From: XYD12-FULL-36-8 sp964391015
GTDB taxonomy: Bacteria > Bacteroidota > Ignavibacteria > Ignavibacteriales > Ignavibacteriaceae
Direction: 5' to 3'
DNA length: 64,000 bases
NCBI GenBank assembly: GCA_964391015.1
Contig: CAYMKU010000016.1
Location: 16,297-80,296 of the forward strand
This document shows, one piece after another, positions 10,283-18,665 of this stretch. Position 1 is the stretch's first letter; every line of letters starts with the position of its first letter. The notes below the pieces were generated by a model. The model was not told the DNA's origin. It saw nothing but the letters and a program-made list of their open reading frames with translations, and searched no databases. The position numbers and the translations under genes are program-made.

Positions 10283-11203
10283 TTAGTTGAGAGTTCCAAG
10301 CAAATATAAAACTGCCATTCTTACTGCAACTCCATTTGTTACTTGCTTTAATATAATTTGATTCAAACCGTCTGCAACTTCTGAGGATAATTCGACACCT
10401 CTGTTAATCGGTCCTGGATGGAGAATTAAAATATCCTTGCCATTTTTTTTCAAACGTTCTTGGGTTATACCGAAATAATTTGAGTATTCTCGGATAGATG
10501 GAAAGTATTCACGTGCTTTCCTTTCAATTTGAATGCGTAACACATTTAAAACATCATTCTCCTGAATTGCTTCATCAATATTATGAATAACATTAACACC
10601 TAAATCTTCTATAAATTTAGGAATCATAGTTGATGGACCACAAACTGAAACCTGCGCTCCCATTGTCTTCAATCCGAAAATATTTGACAATGCCACACGA
10701 CTATGAGCAATATCCCCAACGATACATACTTTTAGTCCAGTTAACTTTCCAAATTTTTCTTTGATTGAATACATATCGAGTAAAGCTTGAGTAGGATGTT
10801 CGTGAATACCATCGCCAGCATTAATTATGTTTGAGTTACATATTCGAGAAAGGAAATTTGGAACACCAGCCGCTGAATGTCTCACAACGACAATATCAAC
10901 TTTCATCGCTTCGATATTTTTAACTGTATCTTTTAAAGTTTCTCCTTTGCTTACGCTACTTTGCCCAACCGAAAAATTCACAGAATCTGCTGACAGTCTT
11001 TTTTCGGCAAGTTCAAAAGATATTCTGGTGCGTGTGGAATTTTCATAGAAAAGATTTACAACTGTTTTTCCTTGCAAGGTTGGAACACGTTTGATTGGCC
11101 TTTCAAGGATTTCTCTGAATGTTGAAGCAGTATCTAATATAAGTTGAATATCTTCTTTAGGAACACCATGTAATCCTAATAGATGACGACTTGATAAGGA
11201 CAT
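10283..11203 (-). CDS. pyrB: Aspartate carbamoyltransferase catalytic subunit
   Basis: Catalyses the committed step of pyrimidine synthesis, carbamoyl phosphate plus aspartate to N-carbamoyl-aspartate. The 306-residue length is standard for the catalytic chain. The carbamoyl-phosphate signature STRTRISFE is near residue 55, HPTQALLD near 135, and LHPGPINRG near 260. No pyrI regulatory chain is present, so control probably comes from PyrR. It starts 13 bases after the pyrR stop and is followed by pyrC. Confidence 0.96.
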   Translation of the reverse strand: MSLSSRHLLGLHGVPKEDIQLILDTASTFREILERPIKRVPTLQGKTVVNLFYENSTRTRISFELAEKRLSADSVNFSVGQSSVSKGETLKDTVKNIEAMKVDIVVVRHSAAGVPNFLSRICNSNIINAGDGIHEHPTQALLDMYSIKEKFGKLTGLKVCIVGDIAHSRVALSNIFGLKTMGAQVSVCGPSTMIPKFIEDLGVNVIHNIDEAIQENDVLNVLRIQIERKAREYFPSIREYSNYFGITQERLKKNGKDILILHPGPINRGVELSSEVADGLNQIILKQVTNGVAVRMAVLYLLGTLN

Positions 11204-11216
11204 GTAATTTTAACCT

Positions 11217-11768
11217 TCATTTATTTTTGACGGAATTCTCCATCAAATAGATGGCATCTTCTCCGTCAATTTCTTTCATTCTTACTTTAACTTCTTCTTG
11301 ATTCGAAGTTGGAATATTTTTCCCAATATAATCTGCTCTTATTGGTAATTCACGATGCCCACGATCTACAAGTACACAAAGCTGAATAGTGTGGGGTCTT
11401 CCAAAATCCATTAATGCATTCAATGCCGATCTAACTGTTCGCCCAGTGTATAAAACATCATCAATAATAATTACATCCTTGTCATTAATATCAAATGTGA
11501 TATTGGAAACTGATACAGTTGGCTGTTTAAGTCGAGTCCTAAAATCATCTCGATAAAGAGTAACATCAAGAACTCCTAAAGGCAATTCAATTTTTTCTAT
11601 TTCTTTGATTTTATCAAAAATTCTTCTCGCAAGAAACTCTCCCCGTGTTTTCATTCCCATTAGAACAAGATTATAAGAACCTTTATTTTTTTCAAGTATT
11701 TCATGAGCTATCCGTGTGATGATTCGTGATAAACCATCTTGATCAATTATTTTTGCTTTTACATCCAT
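11217..11768 (-). CDS. pyrR: Bifunctional pyr operon regulator / uracil phosphoribosyltransferase
   Basis: A phosphoribosyltransferase-fold protein of about 183 residues. The PRPP-binding loop is visible as DVIIIDDVLYTGRT, with the PyrR-typical GMKTRGEFLARR and ELPIRADYIGKN stretches. PyrR binds pyr leader RNA when charged with UMP and has weak uracil phosphoribosyltransferase activity in well-studied bacteria. The ATG at 11768 is preferred over the in-frame TTG at 11807: an AGAGGA ribosome-binding site lies 10 bases upstream of the ATG, while the TTG reading would run through the leader hairpin. First gene of the operon with pyrB and pyrC. Confidence 0.95.
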   Translation of the reverse strand: MDVKAKIIDQDGLSRIITRIAHEILEKNKGSYNLVLMGMKTRGEFLARRIFDKIKEIEKIELPLGVLDVTLYRDDFRTRLKQPTVSVSNITFDINDKDVIIIDDVLYTGRTVRSALNALMDFGRPHTIQLCVLVDRGHRELPIRADYIGKNIPTSNQEEVKVRMKEIDGEDAIYLMENSVKNK

Positions 11769-11770
11769 AT

Positions 11771-11862
11771 AAAAAAAATCCTCTTTGGTTAAAAACCTTA
11801 GAGGCAAATGATTATTAAATTATTTCCTAATCCTTATCCACCTCTCAGGACAGATTTAAAGG
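11771..11862 (-). promoter_or_regulatory. PyrR-type attenuator in the pyr leader
   Basis: Seen on the minus strand, 5' to 3'. First, a hairpin at 11862-11832: CCTT pairs with AAGG and ATC with GAT, carrying the loop GTCCTGAGAGGT at 11851-11840. That loop matches the Bacillus PyrR-binding consensus core RUCCNGNGAGGY at every fixed position. Second, a hairpin at 11804-11780: CCTCT-AA-GGTT pairs with AACC-AA-AGAGG, followed by A and eight T (11779-11771), which looks like an intrinsic terminator. AGAGG of the first loop can also pair with CCTCT of the second stem, giving a mutually exclusive antiterminator. The 3' arm of the terminator contains the pyrR ribosome-binding site, so translation could be blocked too. 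The mechanism is inferred from Bacillus. Confidence 0.8.
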
Positions 11863-12206
11863 AACGCAATTCAAAATTAAAGCAATACAATAACAAAGTA
11901 AAGTGCTGTTTTTAGAAATCAGCGTAAAAACGTTTTTTAATCAAAAGTAAAAATTTCCCATACAGTTTGAAGTAATGCAAAATATTTTATAATTTCAGAC
12001 CCGATTATAATTCTCGGTTTAAAAAAATATAACTCTTCATACATTTATTGATAGTTTGCCTTACCCTTCCAGGCGTATTTTTTTATTCGTAGATTTTATG
12101 AATCATCAATCGGATGTAAACATATATTAAAAAAATTATCTTTTTCGAACACACAAATTAACCATCTAATTAACTTTACATTAATCATTAACAAAAGGAG
12201 AATGTA
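11863..12206. other. Divergent intergenic region, pyr operon / protease
   Basis: AT-rich region with no coding potential seen. On the minus strand TAATTTTG at 11879-11872 fits the Bacteroidota -7 element TAnnTTTG and would place the pyr transcript start just ahead of the PyrR hairpin; no convincing upstream element was found. On the plus strand AAAGGAG lies before the GTG start of the protease gene. Confidence 0.3.
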
Positions 12207-15200
12207 GTGAAGAAACTATTCTTACTATTCGCAATGTTCATCTTTAGTTACTCAAGCATTTTCAGTCAAGCTGAAGTTTCTCCCCGATTACAAAAATTAC
12301 TGAATGAGAGTGATTCAAAGAATTATTTAAGAGTCTTGGTTTATCTGCAGGACCAAGTCGATCTAGAATCATTAGATGCTCAACTTTATTTGGAAAAAGC
12401 ATCACCAGAAACTAGATCATTTAAGGTAATTAGCGCTTTGCAAGAAAAAGCTGCATCAACACAAGGACCCCTGGTCAATTATTTTGAAGAAAAATTAGTT
12501 GATCGAAGCGTTTTTTCATATAAGCCATTTTGGATTGCAAATTTCATATTAATTGAAGCAAAACCTGAAATAATTAATGAAATTAAATTAAGAGCAGATG
12601 TAGCACAATTAGACTTAGATGCATTGCTTGATTACGACAGACCAACCGAGAGAAGTAAAATCTCAACAGATGAAGTTCTAAGTTCTGAGCCTGGTTCAAA
12701 AATAATTAATGCAGACAAACTATGGCAATTAGGAATTACTGGTCAAGGTAGAATCTTAATGAACATAGACACAGGTGTTAGAAATACTCATGTTGCAATT
12801 ACTTCTAGGTTCAGAGGCAACCATGTTCCTATGAACCAAGCATGGTTTGATCCAGGTGGTGGAAGTACAACACCTTCAGACTGCGATGGTCACGGCACAC
12901 ATACCATGGGAACAATGGTAGGAAGATCCGCAACAGGCGACACGGTTGGATTAGCTATTGATGCCGAATGGATTGCTGCAAAAACTATTTGCACAAGTCC
13001 ACATACTTCAAATTCGATTGCGGCATTTCAGTGGGCAATGAATCCAGACGGAAATGCTGGTACAACTAATGACATGCCTGACGCAATTGGAAACAGCTGG
13101 TATGACCCAGACGTAACTTCAACACAGTGCACCGGGATTTATAAAACCACCTTAGATGCTTTAGAGGCAGTCGGTATTGCTGTCGTATTTTCCGCTGGAA
13201 ATAATGGACCTAGCGCTTCGACAATCACAGCCCCGAAAAATATCAACACGGACGAAACTAATGTATTTTGTGTCGGTGCAATATCTGGTGCATCATATCT
13301 CGGTGGTAGCACAGACCCAATTGCAAGTTTTTCAAGTCGTGGCCCATCTTCTTGTGGTGGAACTGGTTCATTGTTAATAAAACCTGAAGTTTCGGCTCCT
13401 GGTGTTGGGGTTCGCTCTTCATATGGTACTGGAGATAACACTTATTCATCTTTAGACGGAACATCAATGGCTTGTCCGCACATTGTTGGTGCAATAGGTT
13501 TATTAAAACAAGCATTTCCTATGCTAACCGGTAAACAAATAAAATTAGCACTTTACAATACTGCAAGAGATTTAGGAACCGCTGGCGAGGATAATAATTA
13601 CGGAAAAGGATTGATTGATGTTTTTGCAGCTTATCAATCTCTCATCTCTTTCTTGTTGCCATTAAATCCATTTAATATTAATACTCCTCTTGCTGGTGCA
13701 AAGATCACTTCATTTCCTAATTCTTCAAATAATGTTGCTGTAACTTGGGATACTGCTTCAGCAGGTGCAACATACAAATGGATATTTGGAAATGTTGGTA
13801 ATCCCAGAATGCTTGTCATCAATTCTACAACAAATTCACTTAGCATAAATCTTGGTACGTTAGATAATCTACTGGCTGGACTGGGATTGCTACCTGGGGA
13901 TTCTATAGTAGGTCAGTGGGATGTTTGGGCTTACAGAAATAATCCACCAAATTATGATTCCCTAAAATCTACAAACGGACCAAGAGCACTTACCATTAAA
14001 AGAGGAATTCCCCAATTATTACCATTTAGTTTAGTTAATCCACCAAACAATTCCCGTATTGTAACATCTGTTTTCAACAACAGTCCTGTCATCTCTAATT
14101 GGACAAAATCAGGCGACGGTGTAACATACAAATGGAAATTTGGAGTTAATGTTGTATCTAGTCCAATACTTTCCCTGCAATCAGGTAATTCCGGATATGA
14201 TTCATCATTAAGTATTATAAATTCAGGTTTAGATTTAACTCTAAGTAGCATTGGGCTTGCACCTGGAGATTCGCTTGTTGGTCAGTGGGCTGTATGGGCT
14301 TACAGCGGATTGGATTCACTTAAATCCTCGCAAACTTTCAATCTAACATTGAAACGACAAGCAAAAGGCGATGTATTGATTTCATATGACTCAAGCAGTA
14401 CTGCTTGTCGTGCAAGTAAAGATTCAGTTAGTCTTTATTTGGGTAGTCAAGGCATTACATTTGACCTGTTTAATAGAGGAACACAAACATCCACAAGCGT
14501 TATAACATTCAGAGGTTATAAGACTGTAATCTGGTTAGGTGAAGGAACTTCTGTAATGTCAATTGTTCAAAAAGATTCTATAAAATCTTATTTGAACAAT
14601 CCTCCATTAGGTCAAAAGTCTAACTTAATTATCTTCTCCGAAGATATCGGTTACCAATTTGGTCGGTCTGCCTCAACATACTATGATCTGAATTTTATGA
14701 ATCAATATTTAGGTGCAAATTATGTGCTCGATAGACCATCAACTGGTGCTGCTCAGGGTTTAATTGGTGTTTATCTAAACCCTGGAATGGCTGATAGTAC
14801 TGTTGGTTCATGGCCTGATGTACTTTCTCGATTTGATCCTCCCACTACTCATGATTTGTACAAATTTAGAAGTGATAATTCAATCAATGCCATCGGCAAA
14901 GTAGGAACTACTTTTAATGTATGTACTTTTGGTGTAGACATTGAGTCATTGAGAAGAACTACTGACAGCCCTGCAGGTTCACCATATGCTAGGTTATTAA
15001 GCGGCGGTTTGCTGTATGTTAATACAAGTGGTACTCTTGTTCCTGTTGAATTAGCTTCTTTCACTGCGAATATCTCAGGAAATAACGTGCTTCTAAATTG
15101 GTCAACTGCTACCGAAGTTAATAATAGAGGATTTGATATTCAGAGAAAATCAGCTAGCAGTAATTATATTTCGGTTGGTTTTGTTGAAGGTAAAGGAACC

Positions 15201-15614
15201 ACCACTGAAATTCAAAACTATTTGTTTAGCGATGCGAAATTAGCAGTTGGAAATTATACATACCGATTGAAGCAAGTTGACTTCGATGGCTCTTATCAAT
15301 TCTCACCCGAAATTAGTGTGGAAGTTGGATTGCCAGCTAAATTCTCATTAGCTCAGAATTATCCAAATCCATTTAACCCATCAACAACAATTAATTTTTC
15401 GCTCGCCACTGATGCAGCAGTTTCATTGAAAATTTTTGATATACTTGGTCAAGAGGTGCATTTGTTCACAAACAACGAAATGAAAGCAGGTTATTATAGT
15501 TACAAATTTGATGCAAGTAGATTAAGCAGTGGAATTTATTTCTATCAGTTGTCAGCAAAATCAGTCAATGGATATAAATATGTTGATACTAAGAAAATGA
15601 TTTTAACCAAGTAG
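12207..15614 (+). CDS. Secreted subtilisin-like serine protease with type IX sorting domain
   Basis: A 1135-residue exported S8 peptidase. It has a signal peptide (about 1-20), a propeptide-like region to about 150, and a catalytic domain about 165-480 with the triad Asp188 (IDTGVRNTH), His229 (GHGTHTMG) and Ser420 (GTSMACPH). Next come two related beta domains of about 120 residues each (both contain TYKWxFG and end GDSxVGQWxVWAY), then a region about 715-930 that reads like a flavodoxin-type fold (VLISYDSS). A fibronectin-like module (PVELASFTANIS) and the type IX sorting domain follow, starting near residue 1050 with NYPNPFNPS. The GTG start at 12207 has AAAGGAG upstream. Likely exported to the surface or medium. 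Monocistronic: a strong terminator follows. Confidence 0.93.
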   Translation: MKKLFLLFAMFIFSYSSIFSQAEVSPRLQKLLNESDSKNYLRVLVYLQDQVDLESLDAQLYLEKASPETRSFKVISALQEKAASTQGPLVNYFEEKLVDRSVFSYKPFWIANFILIEAKPEIINEIKLRADVAQLDLDALLDYDRPTERSKISTDEVLSSEPGSKIINADKLWQLGITGQGRILMNIDTGVRNTHVAITSRFRGNHVPMNQAWFDPGGGSTTPSDCDGHGTHTMGTMVGRSATGDTVGLAIDAEWIAAKTICTSPHTSNSIAAFQWAMNPDGNAGTTNDMPDAIGNSWYDPDVTSTQCTGIYKTTLDALEAVGIAVVFSAGNNGPSASTITAPKNINTDETNVFCVGAISGASYLGGSTDPIASFSSRGPSSCGGTGSLLIKPEVSAPGVGVRSSYGTGDNTYSSLDGTSMACPHIVGAIGLLKQAFPMLTGKQIKLALYNTARDLGTAGEDNNYGKGLIDVFAAYQSLISFLLPLNPFNINTPLAGAKITSFPNSSNNVAVTWDTASAGATYKWIFGNVGNPRMLVINSTTNSLSINLGTLDNLLAGLGLLPGDSIVGQWDVWAYRNNPPNYDSLKSTNGPRALTIKRGIPQLLPFSLVNPPNNSRIVTSVFNNSPVISNWTKSGDGVTYKWKFGVNVVSSPILSLQSGNSGYDSSLSIINSGLDLTLSSIGLAPGDSLVGQWAVWAYSGLDSLKSSQTFNLTLKRQAKGDVLISYDSSSTACRASKDSVSLYLGSQGITFDLFNRGTQTSTSVITFRGYKTVIWLGEGTSVMSIVQKDSIKSYLNNPPLGQKSNLIIFSEDIGYQFGRSASTYYDLNFMNQYLGANYVLDRPSTGAAQGLIGVYLNPGMADSTVGSWPDVLSRFDPPTTHDLYKFRSDNSINAIGKVGTTFNVCTFGVDIESLRRTTDSPAGSPYARLLSGGLLYVNTSGTLVPVELASFTANISGNNVLLNWSTATEVNNRGFDIQRKSASSNYISVGFVEGKGTTTEIQNYLFSDAKLAVGNYTYRLKQVDFDGSYQFSPEISVEVGLPAKFSLAQNYPNPFNPSTTINFSLATDAAVSLKIFDILGQEVHLFTNNEMKAGYYSYKFDASRLSSGIYFYQLSAKSVNGYKYVDTKKMILTK

Positions 15615-15644
15615 CATCGTTGTTCAAATTATTATTTATGCCAC

Positions 15645-15672
15645 AAGGCGATCCAACATGGATCGCCTTTTT
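15645..15672 (+). terminator. Intrinsic terminator after the protease gene
   Basis: A perfect 10-bp stem AAGGCGATCC/GGATCGCCTT with a 5-base loop, followed by a T-rich tract, 30 bases after the protease stop codon. It separates that gene from the tRNA. Confidence 0.9.
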
Positions 15673-15737
15673 ATTTATAACAGAAGTAATTTTGGATATA
15701 TTTTCTAAAGAACTTAATTTTGATTTGTAATTGTATT

Positions 15738-15812
15738 CGGGGTGTAGCGCAGCCCGGTTAGCGCGCTTGGTTCGGGACCAAGAGGTCGAGAGTTCAAATC
15801 TCTCCACCCCGA
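15738..15812 (+). tRNA. tRNA-Pro (anticodon CGG)
   Basis: Cloverleaf read by eye: acceptor stem CGGGGTG/CACCCCG with discriminator A, D arm with GCGCAGCCCGGTTAGCGC, anticodon stem CTTGG/CCAAG enclosing loop TTCGGGA (anticodon CGG, decoding CCG), and T arm GAGAGTTCAAATCTCTC. The CCA end is not encoded. The C at position 1 is typical of tRNA-Pro. Confidence 0.95.
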
Positions 15813-16179
15813 CTAATCCTTTATCTTATCTCTCATGGAGTAGGCACTCAATTCTACCCCATTGAATTTCTCTCTTACAACACATTTCAAATTAGCAACC
15901 ATTTTCCTTAAGTAATTTTCTCCCTAAGTACCAATCTTTAAGCTTTTCAAAGTGAGTCGCTGAAAATTTTGTTTCTTTTTCAAATAATCTATTATCCGAA
16001 ATTGAGATTCGGGAGCTTCGGTAATATTTACGGCTGTCTCACTATAGATCTTCGTTTTTCGGCAATAAGTCAAATATTTACACGGCAATAATATTGATTA
16101 TTCACAATTGGCAATATAATTACAAAAGTCAACGATAGTTAAATACTAGATAGGACGAACAATACGTGGAGATGTATAG
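15813..16179. other. Intergenic region downstream of tRNA-Pro
   Basis: No supported gene. On the minus strand two short open stretches (roughly 15820-15905 and 15900-16040) have protein-like composition, but neither has a convincing start and length; they may be remnants. A GGAG motif lies before the next plus-strand start at 16180. Confidence 0.3.
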
Positions 16180-17022
16180 ATGATGAATGGTGTATTCATA
16201 AAAAAATTTAAGATGTGTTCGGTTGGTCTGTTGATAATATTCACCTTCCTTTTTTCAAACTTAGGATTCACTCAACCTGATTATAACATGAAGCTAACTA
16301 ACGGAGTTAAGGTGAATGAAAATACTATTGAATTCGATGTCGTATTAAAAGGAATTGATACAACTTTCCAATTAACTTCATATCAATGCTCCTTTTCATT
16401 TAATTCTGGAATTTCTAATGGCGGACAATTATTCTTTTCATATATAGATGGTTCTTCTCAATTATCTAACTTACCTTCCTTTGCGGTTGGCATTAATAAC
16501 TATGACGGCGAACAAAAATTAACTTTTGCCTCAATGGCTGGATCCGATATAATTACGGAAACAGAAGTTAAGGTTGGAAGATTCAGATTAAATAACTCAA
16601 CACCATTTGCAAATGTTGATCCAAACATAAAATGGAGTTTTGGAGGAAATGTTTCTACTATTTTAACCGGCGAATTCTTCCAGAATATCACCTTACCAGT
16701 CAATCATACAAGCGATCTAACTTTGGACTCTGATAAAAATGATCCTGTAATTCTGACTGAATATAAATTGCTTCAGAACTATCCCAATCCATTCAATCCC
16801 GATACAAAAATCTCATTTAACTTACTCCAAAAAGGGCATGTGAGTTTAACTATTTTCAATTTGCTTGGGCAACAAGTGGAAGAATTAGTCAATGATCAAT
16901 ATAATTCGGGTAGATACACTATAAACTTTGTAAGTAATGGATTAGCAAGCGGAACTTATTATTGCAAATTGGAAATTGACAATAAATATGTTGAGATTAT
17001 TAAAATGGTTTTACTCAGGTAG
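16180..17022 (+). CDS. Secreted cohesin-like protein with type IX sorting domain
   Basis: A 280-residue exported protein with a long N-terminal signal region (about 1-32). One beta-rich domain (about 33-175) contains TIEFDVVLKG, LTSYQCSFSFN and LTFASMAGSD; the pattern resembles cohesin-type folds, but assignment from sequence alone is tentative. The C-terminal type IX sorting domain begins near residue 200 (NYPNPFNPD) and ends in a basic residue. Its beta domain is clearly homologous to the N-terminal domain of the next gene (shared LTSYQC, GSSQL, KLTFAS, ILTGE), so the two arose by duplication. GGAG upstream of the ATG. No enzymatic motif seen; probably a surface structural or binding protein. 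Confidence 0.75.
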   Translation: MMNGVFIKKFKMCSVGLLIIFTFLFSNLGFTQPDYNMKLTNGVKVNENTIEFDVVLKGIDTTFQLTSYQCSFSFNSGISNGGQLFFSYIDGSSQLSNLPSFAVGINNYDGEQKLTFASMAGSDIITETEVKVGRFRLNNSTPFANVDPNIKWSFGGNVSTILTGEFFQNITLPVNHTSDLTLDSDKNDPVILTEYKLLQNYPNPFNPDTKISFNLLQKGHVSLTIFNLLGQQVEELVNDQYNSGRYTINFVSNGLASGTYYCKLEIDNKYVEIIKMVLLR

Positions 17023-17145
17023 TATTTAAATTAACTATTAGATAAAAACTAAATTACACATACTTTAGTCACGTCTGCATTGTAGCCGCTGAATTTTTGG
17101 TTAATTGATTTTGATTTTTTGATTAGGTCTTGAAAGGATGGTAAA

Positions 17146-18627
17146 GTGACACGTAATATATTGAACAGACATGCGATAACCCACTTTGTTTTTCAAATAC
17201 TTTTACTATCAGAAATTGTTTCGGCTCAACCAGCCTACCTCATGACAATTGAGAATGGTTCAAAAGTTAGTGATACAGTCATAGAATTTGATATTTATCT
17301 AAAAAGTGCTTCATCCTACTTTATTCTAACTTCATACCAATGTGTTTTCACATTCAATGATGAAATAATAAATAACGGAAATATTAGTTTTTCATACGTC
17401 CCAGGCTCATCTCAATTAATAAATATCCCCACATACGGTATTGGATTAAATACAATAGATAATCAATTAAAACTTACATTTGCATCATTAGTAGGTTCTG
17501 ATACTATTTATTCAACCCCCAAGCGAATTGGAAAATTTCGAATTATCAATTCCCAACCTTTTACAGGGTTGGGATTGTCCTTGAATTGGAATTTCTCAGG
17601 AATAATTAATTCGATATTGACAGGAGAATATTTTGCCAATATTACAAACCCATCTTATCATACTAATTATTATATCAGTTGGGATATGAATCCACCAGCC
17701 ATCCAAAGTGCTGCACTAACAGATTCTACAAAACTTATAATTACATTCTCAGAAATTTTAGATACCACTAATGTTAAAAATATTAATAATTACTCTATCA
17801 CTAATGGAGTAATCGTTCTAAGTGCCGTGCCTCTTAATCCAGGAAACAAAATATCATTAACTACTTCAGCACATTCTTTAGGAAACTCATATATAGTTTC
17901 CGTACAAAATCTAAGGGATATATCTGGAAATACAATTAATGGCACCGGAAGTTCAGCTAATTATTCATTTGGCGAATTCTTAACTCTAAATATTAAAATT
18001 CTTCTTCAAGGTCCCTATAGTAACGGTATAATGAAAAAAACATTAAATGAATTAAAGTATATACCCAAACACCAACCATTTAATGTATCGCCATGGAATT
18101 ACCTCGGAGCAGAACAGGTAACTGTAATTCCTCCAACTATTGTAGACTGGATTTTGGTAGAATTGAGATCTGGGATTAGCAACTCAACAACAGTAGCTAA
18201 AAAAGCAGCATTTCTAAAGCAAGATGGTTCCATTGTTGATCTGGACGGTTCAAGCTATTTGAGTATAACTGGAATTCCAGGTTCATACTATCTTGTAATT
18301 AGACATCGAAGTCACCTTGGAGTTATGTCATCAAACCAAATTAACCTAACTACCGCCGTATCGTCCTTTGACTTCAGTACTTCAGTAAACAGTACTTATG
18401 GCACTAACTCGATGGTCAGCCTGGGAAATAATCTATTTGGACTATATGCAGGTGATGCAAATGGTAATGGAAATATTAATAACACCGACCTAACTGCTTT
18501 CTGGAAAAAAGAAAATGGAAAGGTCGGTTACAAGCCAGCAGATTTTGATCTTAATGGCGGCGTAAATATCGTAGATAGAAATGTTTATTGGGAGAACAAT
18601 AAAGGAAAAGCAACAAACATCCCTTAG
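17146..18627 (+). CDS. Secreted protein with cohesin-like, Ig-like and dockerin-like modules
   Basis: A 493-residue exported protein with a signal peptide ending near VSAQ (about 27). Domain 1 (about 28-180) is a paralogue of the beta domain in the preceding gene. Domain 2 (about 182-280, NPPAIQSAALTDS to ANYSFGEF) looks like an SbsA-type Ig-like domain. Domain 3 (about 284-435, ILLQGPYSNGIMKK, then DWILVELRS) recurs in the 1169-residue secreted protein at 30629. The C terminus carries two Asp-rich loops, GDANGNGNINNTD and DFDLNGGVNIVD, in the spacing of a dockerin. No type IX sorting tail is present. The GTG start has AAAGGA upstream. Function unknown; possibly cell-surface assembly through dockerin-cohesin contacts. 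Confidence 0.75.
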   Translation: MTRNILNRHAITHFVFQILLLSEIVSAQPAYLMTIENGSKVSDTVIEFDIYLKSASSYFILTSYQCVFTFNDEIINNGNISFSYVPGSSQLINIPTYGIGLNTIDNQLKLTFASLVGSDTIYSTPKRIGKFRIINSQPFTGLGLSLNWNFSGIINSILTGEYFANITNPSYHTNYYISWDMNPPAIQSAALTDSTKLIITFSEILDTTNVKNINNYSITNGVIVLSAVPLNPGNKISLTTSAHSLGNSYIVSVQNLRDISGNTINGTGSSANYSFGEFLTLNIKILLQGPYSNGIMKKTLNELKYIPKHQPFNVSPWNYLGAEQVTVIPPTIVDWILVELRSGISNSTTVAKKAAFLKQDGSIVDLDGSSYLSITGIPGSYYLVIRHRSHLGVMSSNQINLTTAVSSFDFSTSVNSTYGTNSMVSLGNNLFGLYAGDANGNGNINNTDLTAFWKKENGKVGYKPADFDLNGGVNIVDRNVYWENNKGKATNIP

Positions 18628-18665
18628 AGTCGCTTTTTACATTTTTGATTTAGGAGCGGAATATT

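Noticed and set aside
11769..11807. N-terminal extension of PyrR from a TTG at 11807
   Set aside because: It would translate the leader hairpin; the ATG at 11768 has a good ribosome-binding site and gives normal PyrR length.
13139..13515. Antisense ORFs inside the protease gene
   Set aside because: They overlap the catalytic domain of a clear S8 protease and have no independent signals.
15820..16040. Minus-strand short ORFs after tRNA-Pro
   Set aside because: Two frames of under 50 codons look protein-like but lack start signals and any recognised family; possibly remnants, not supported.
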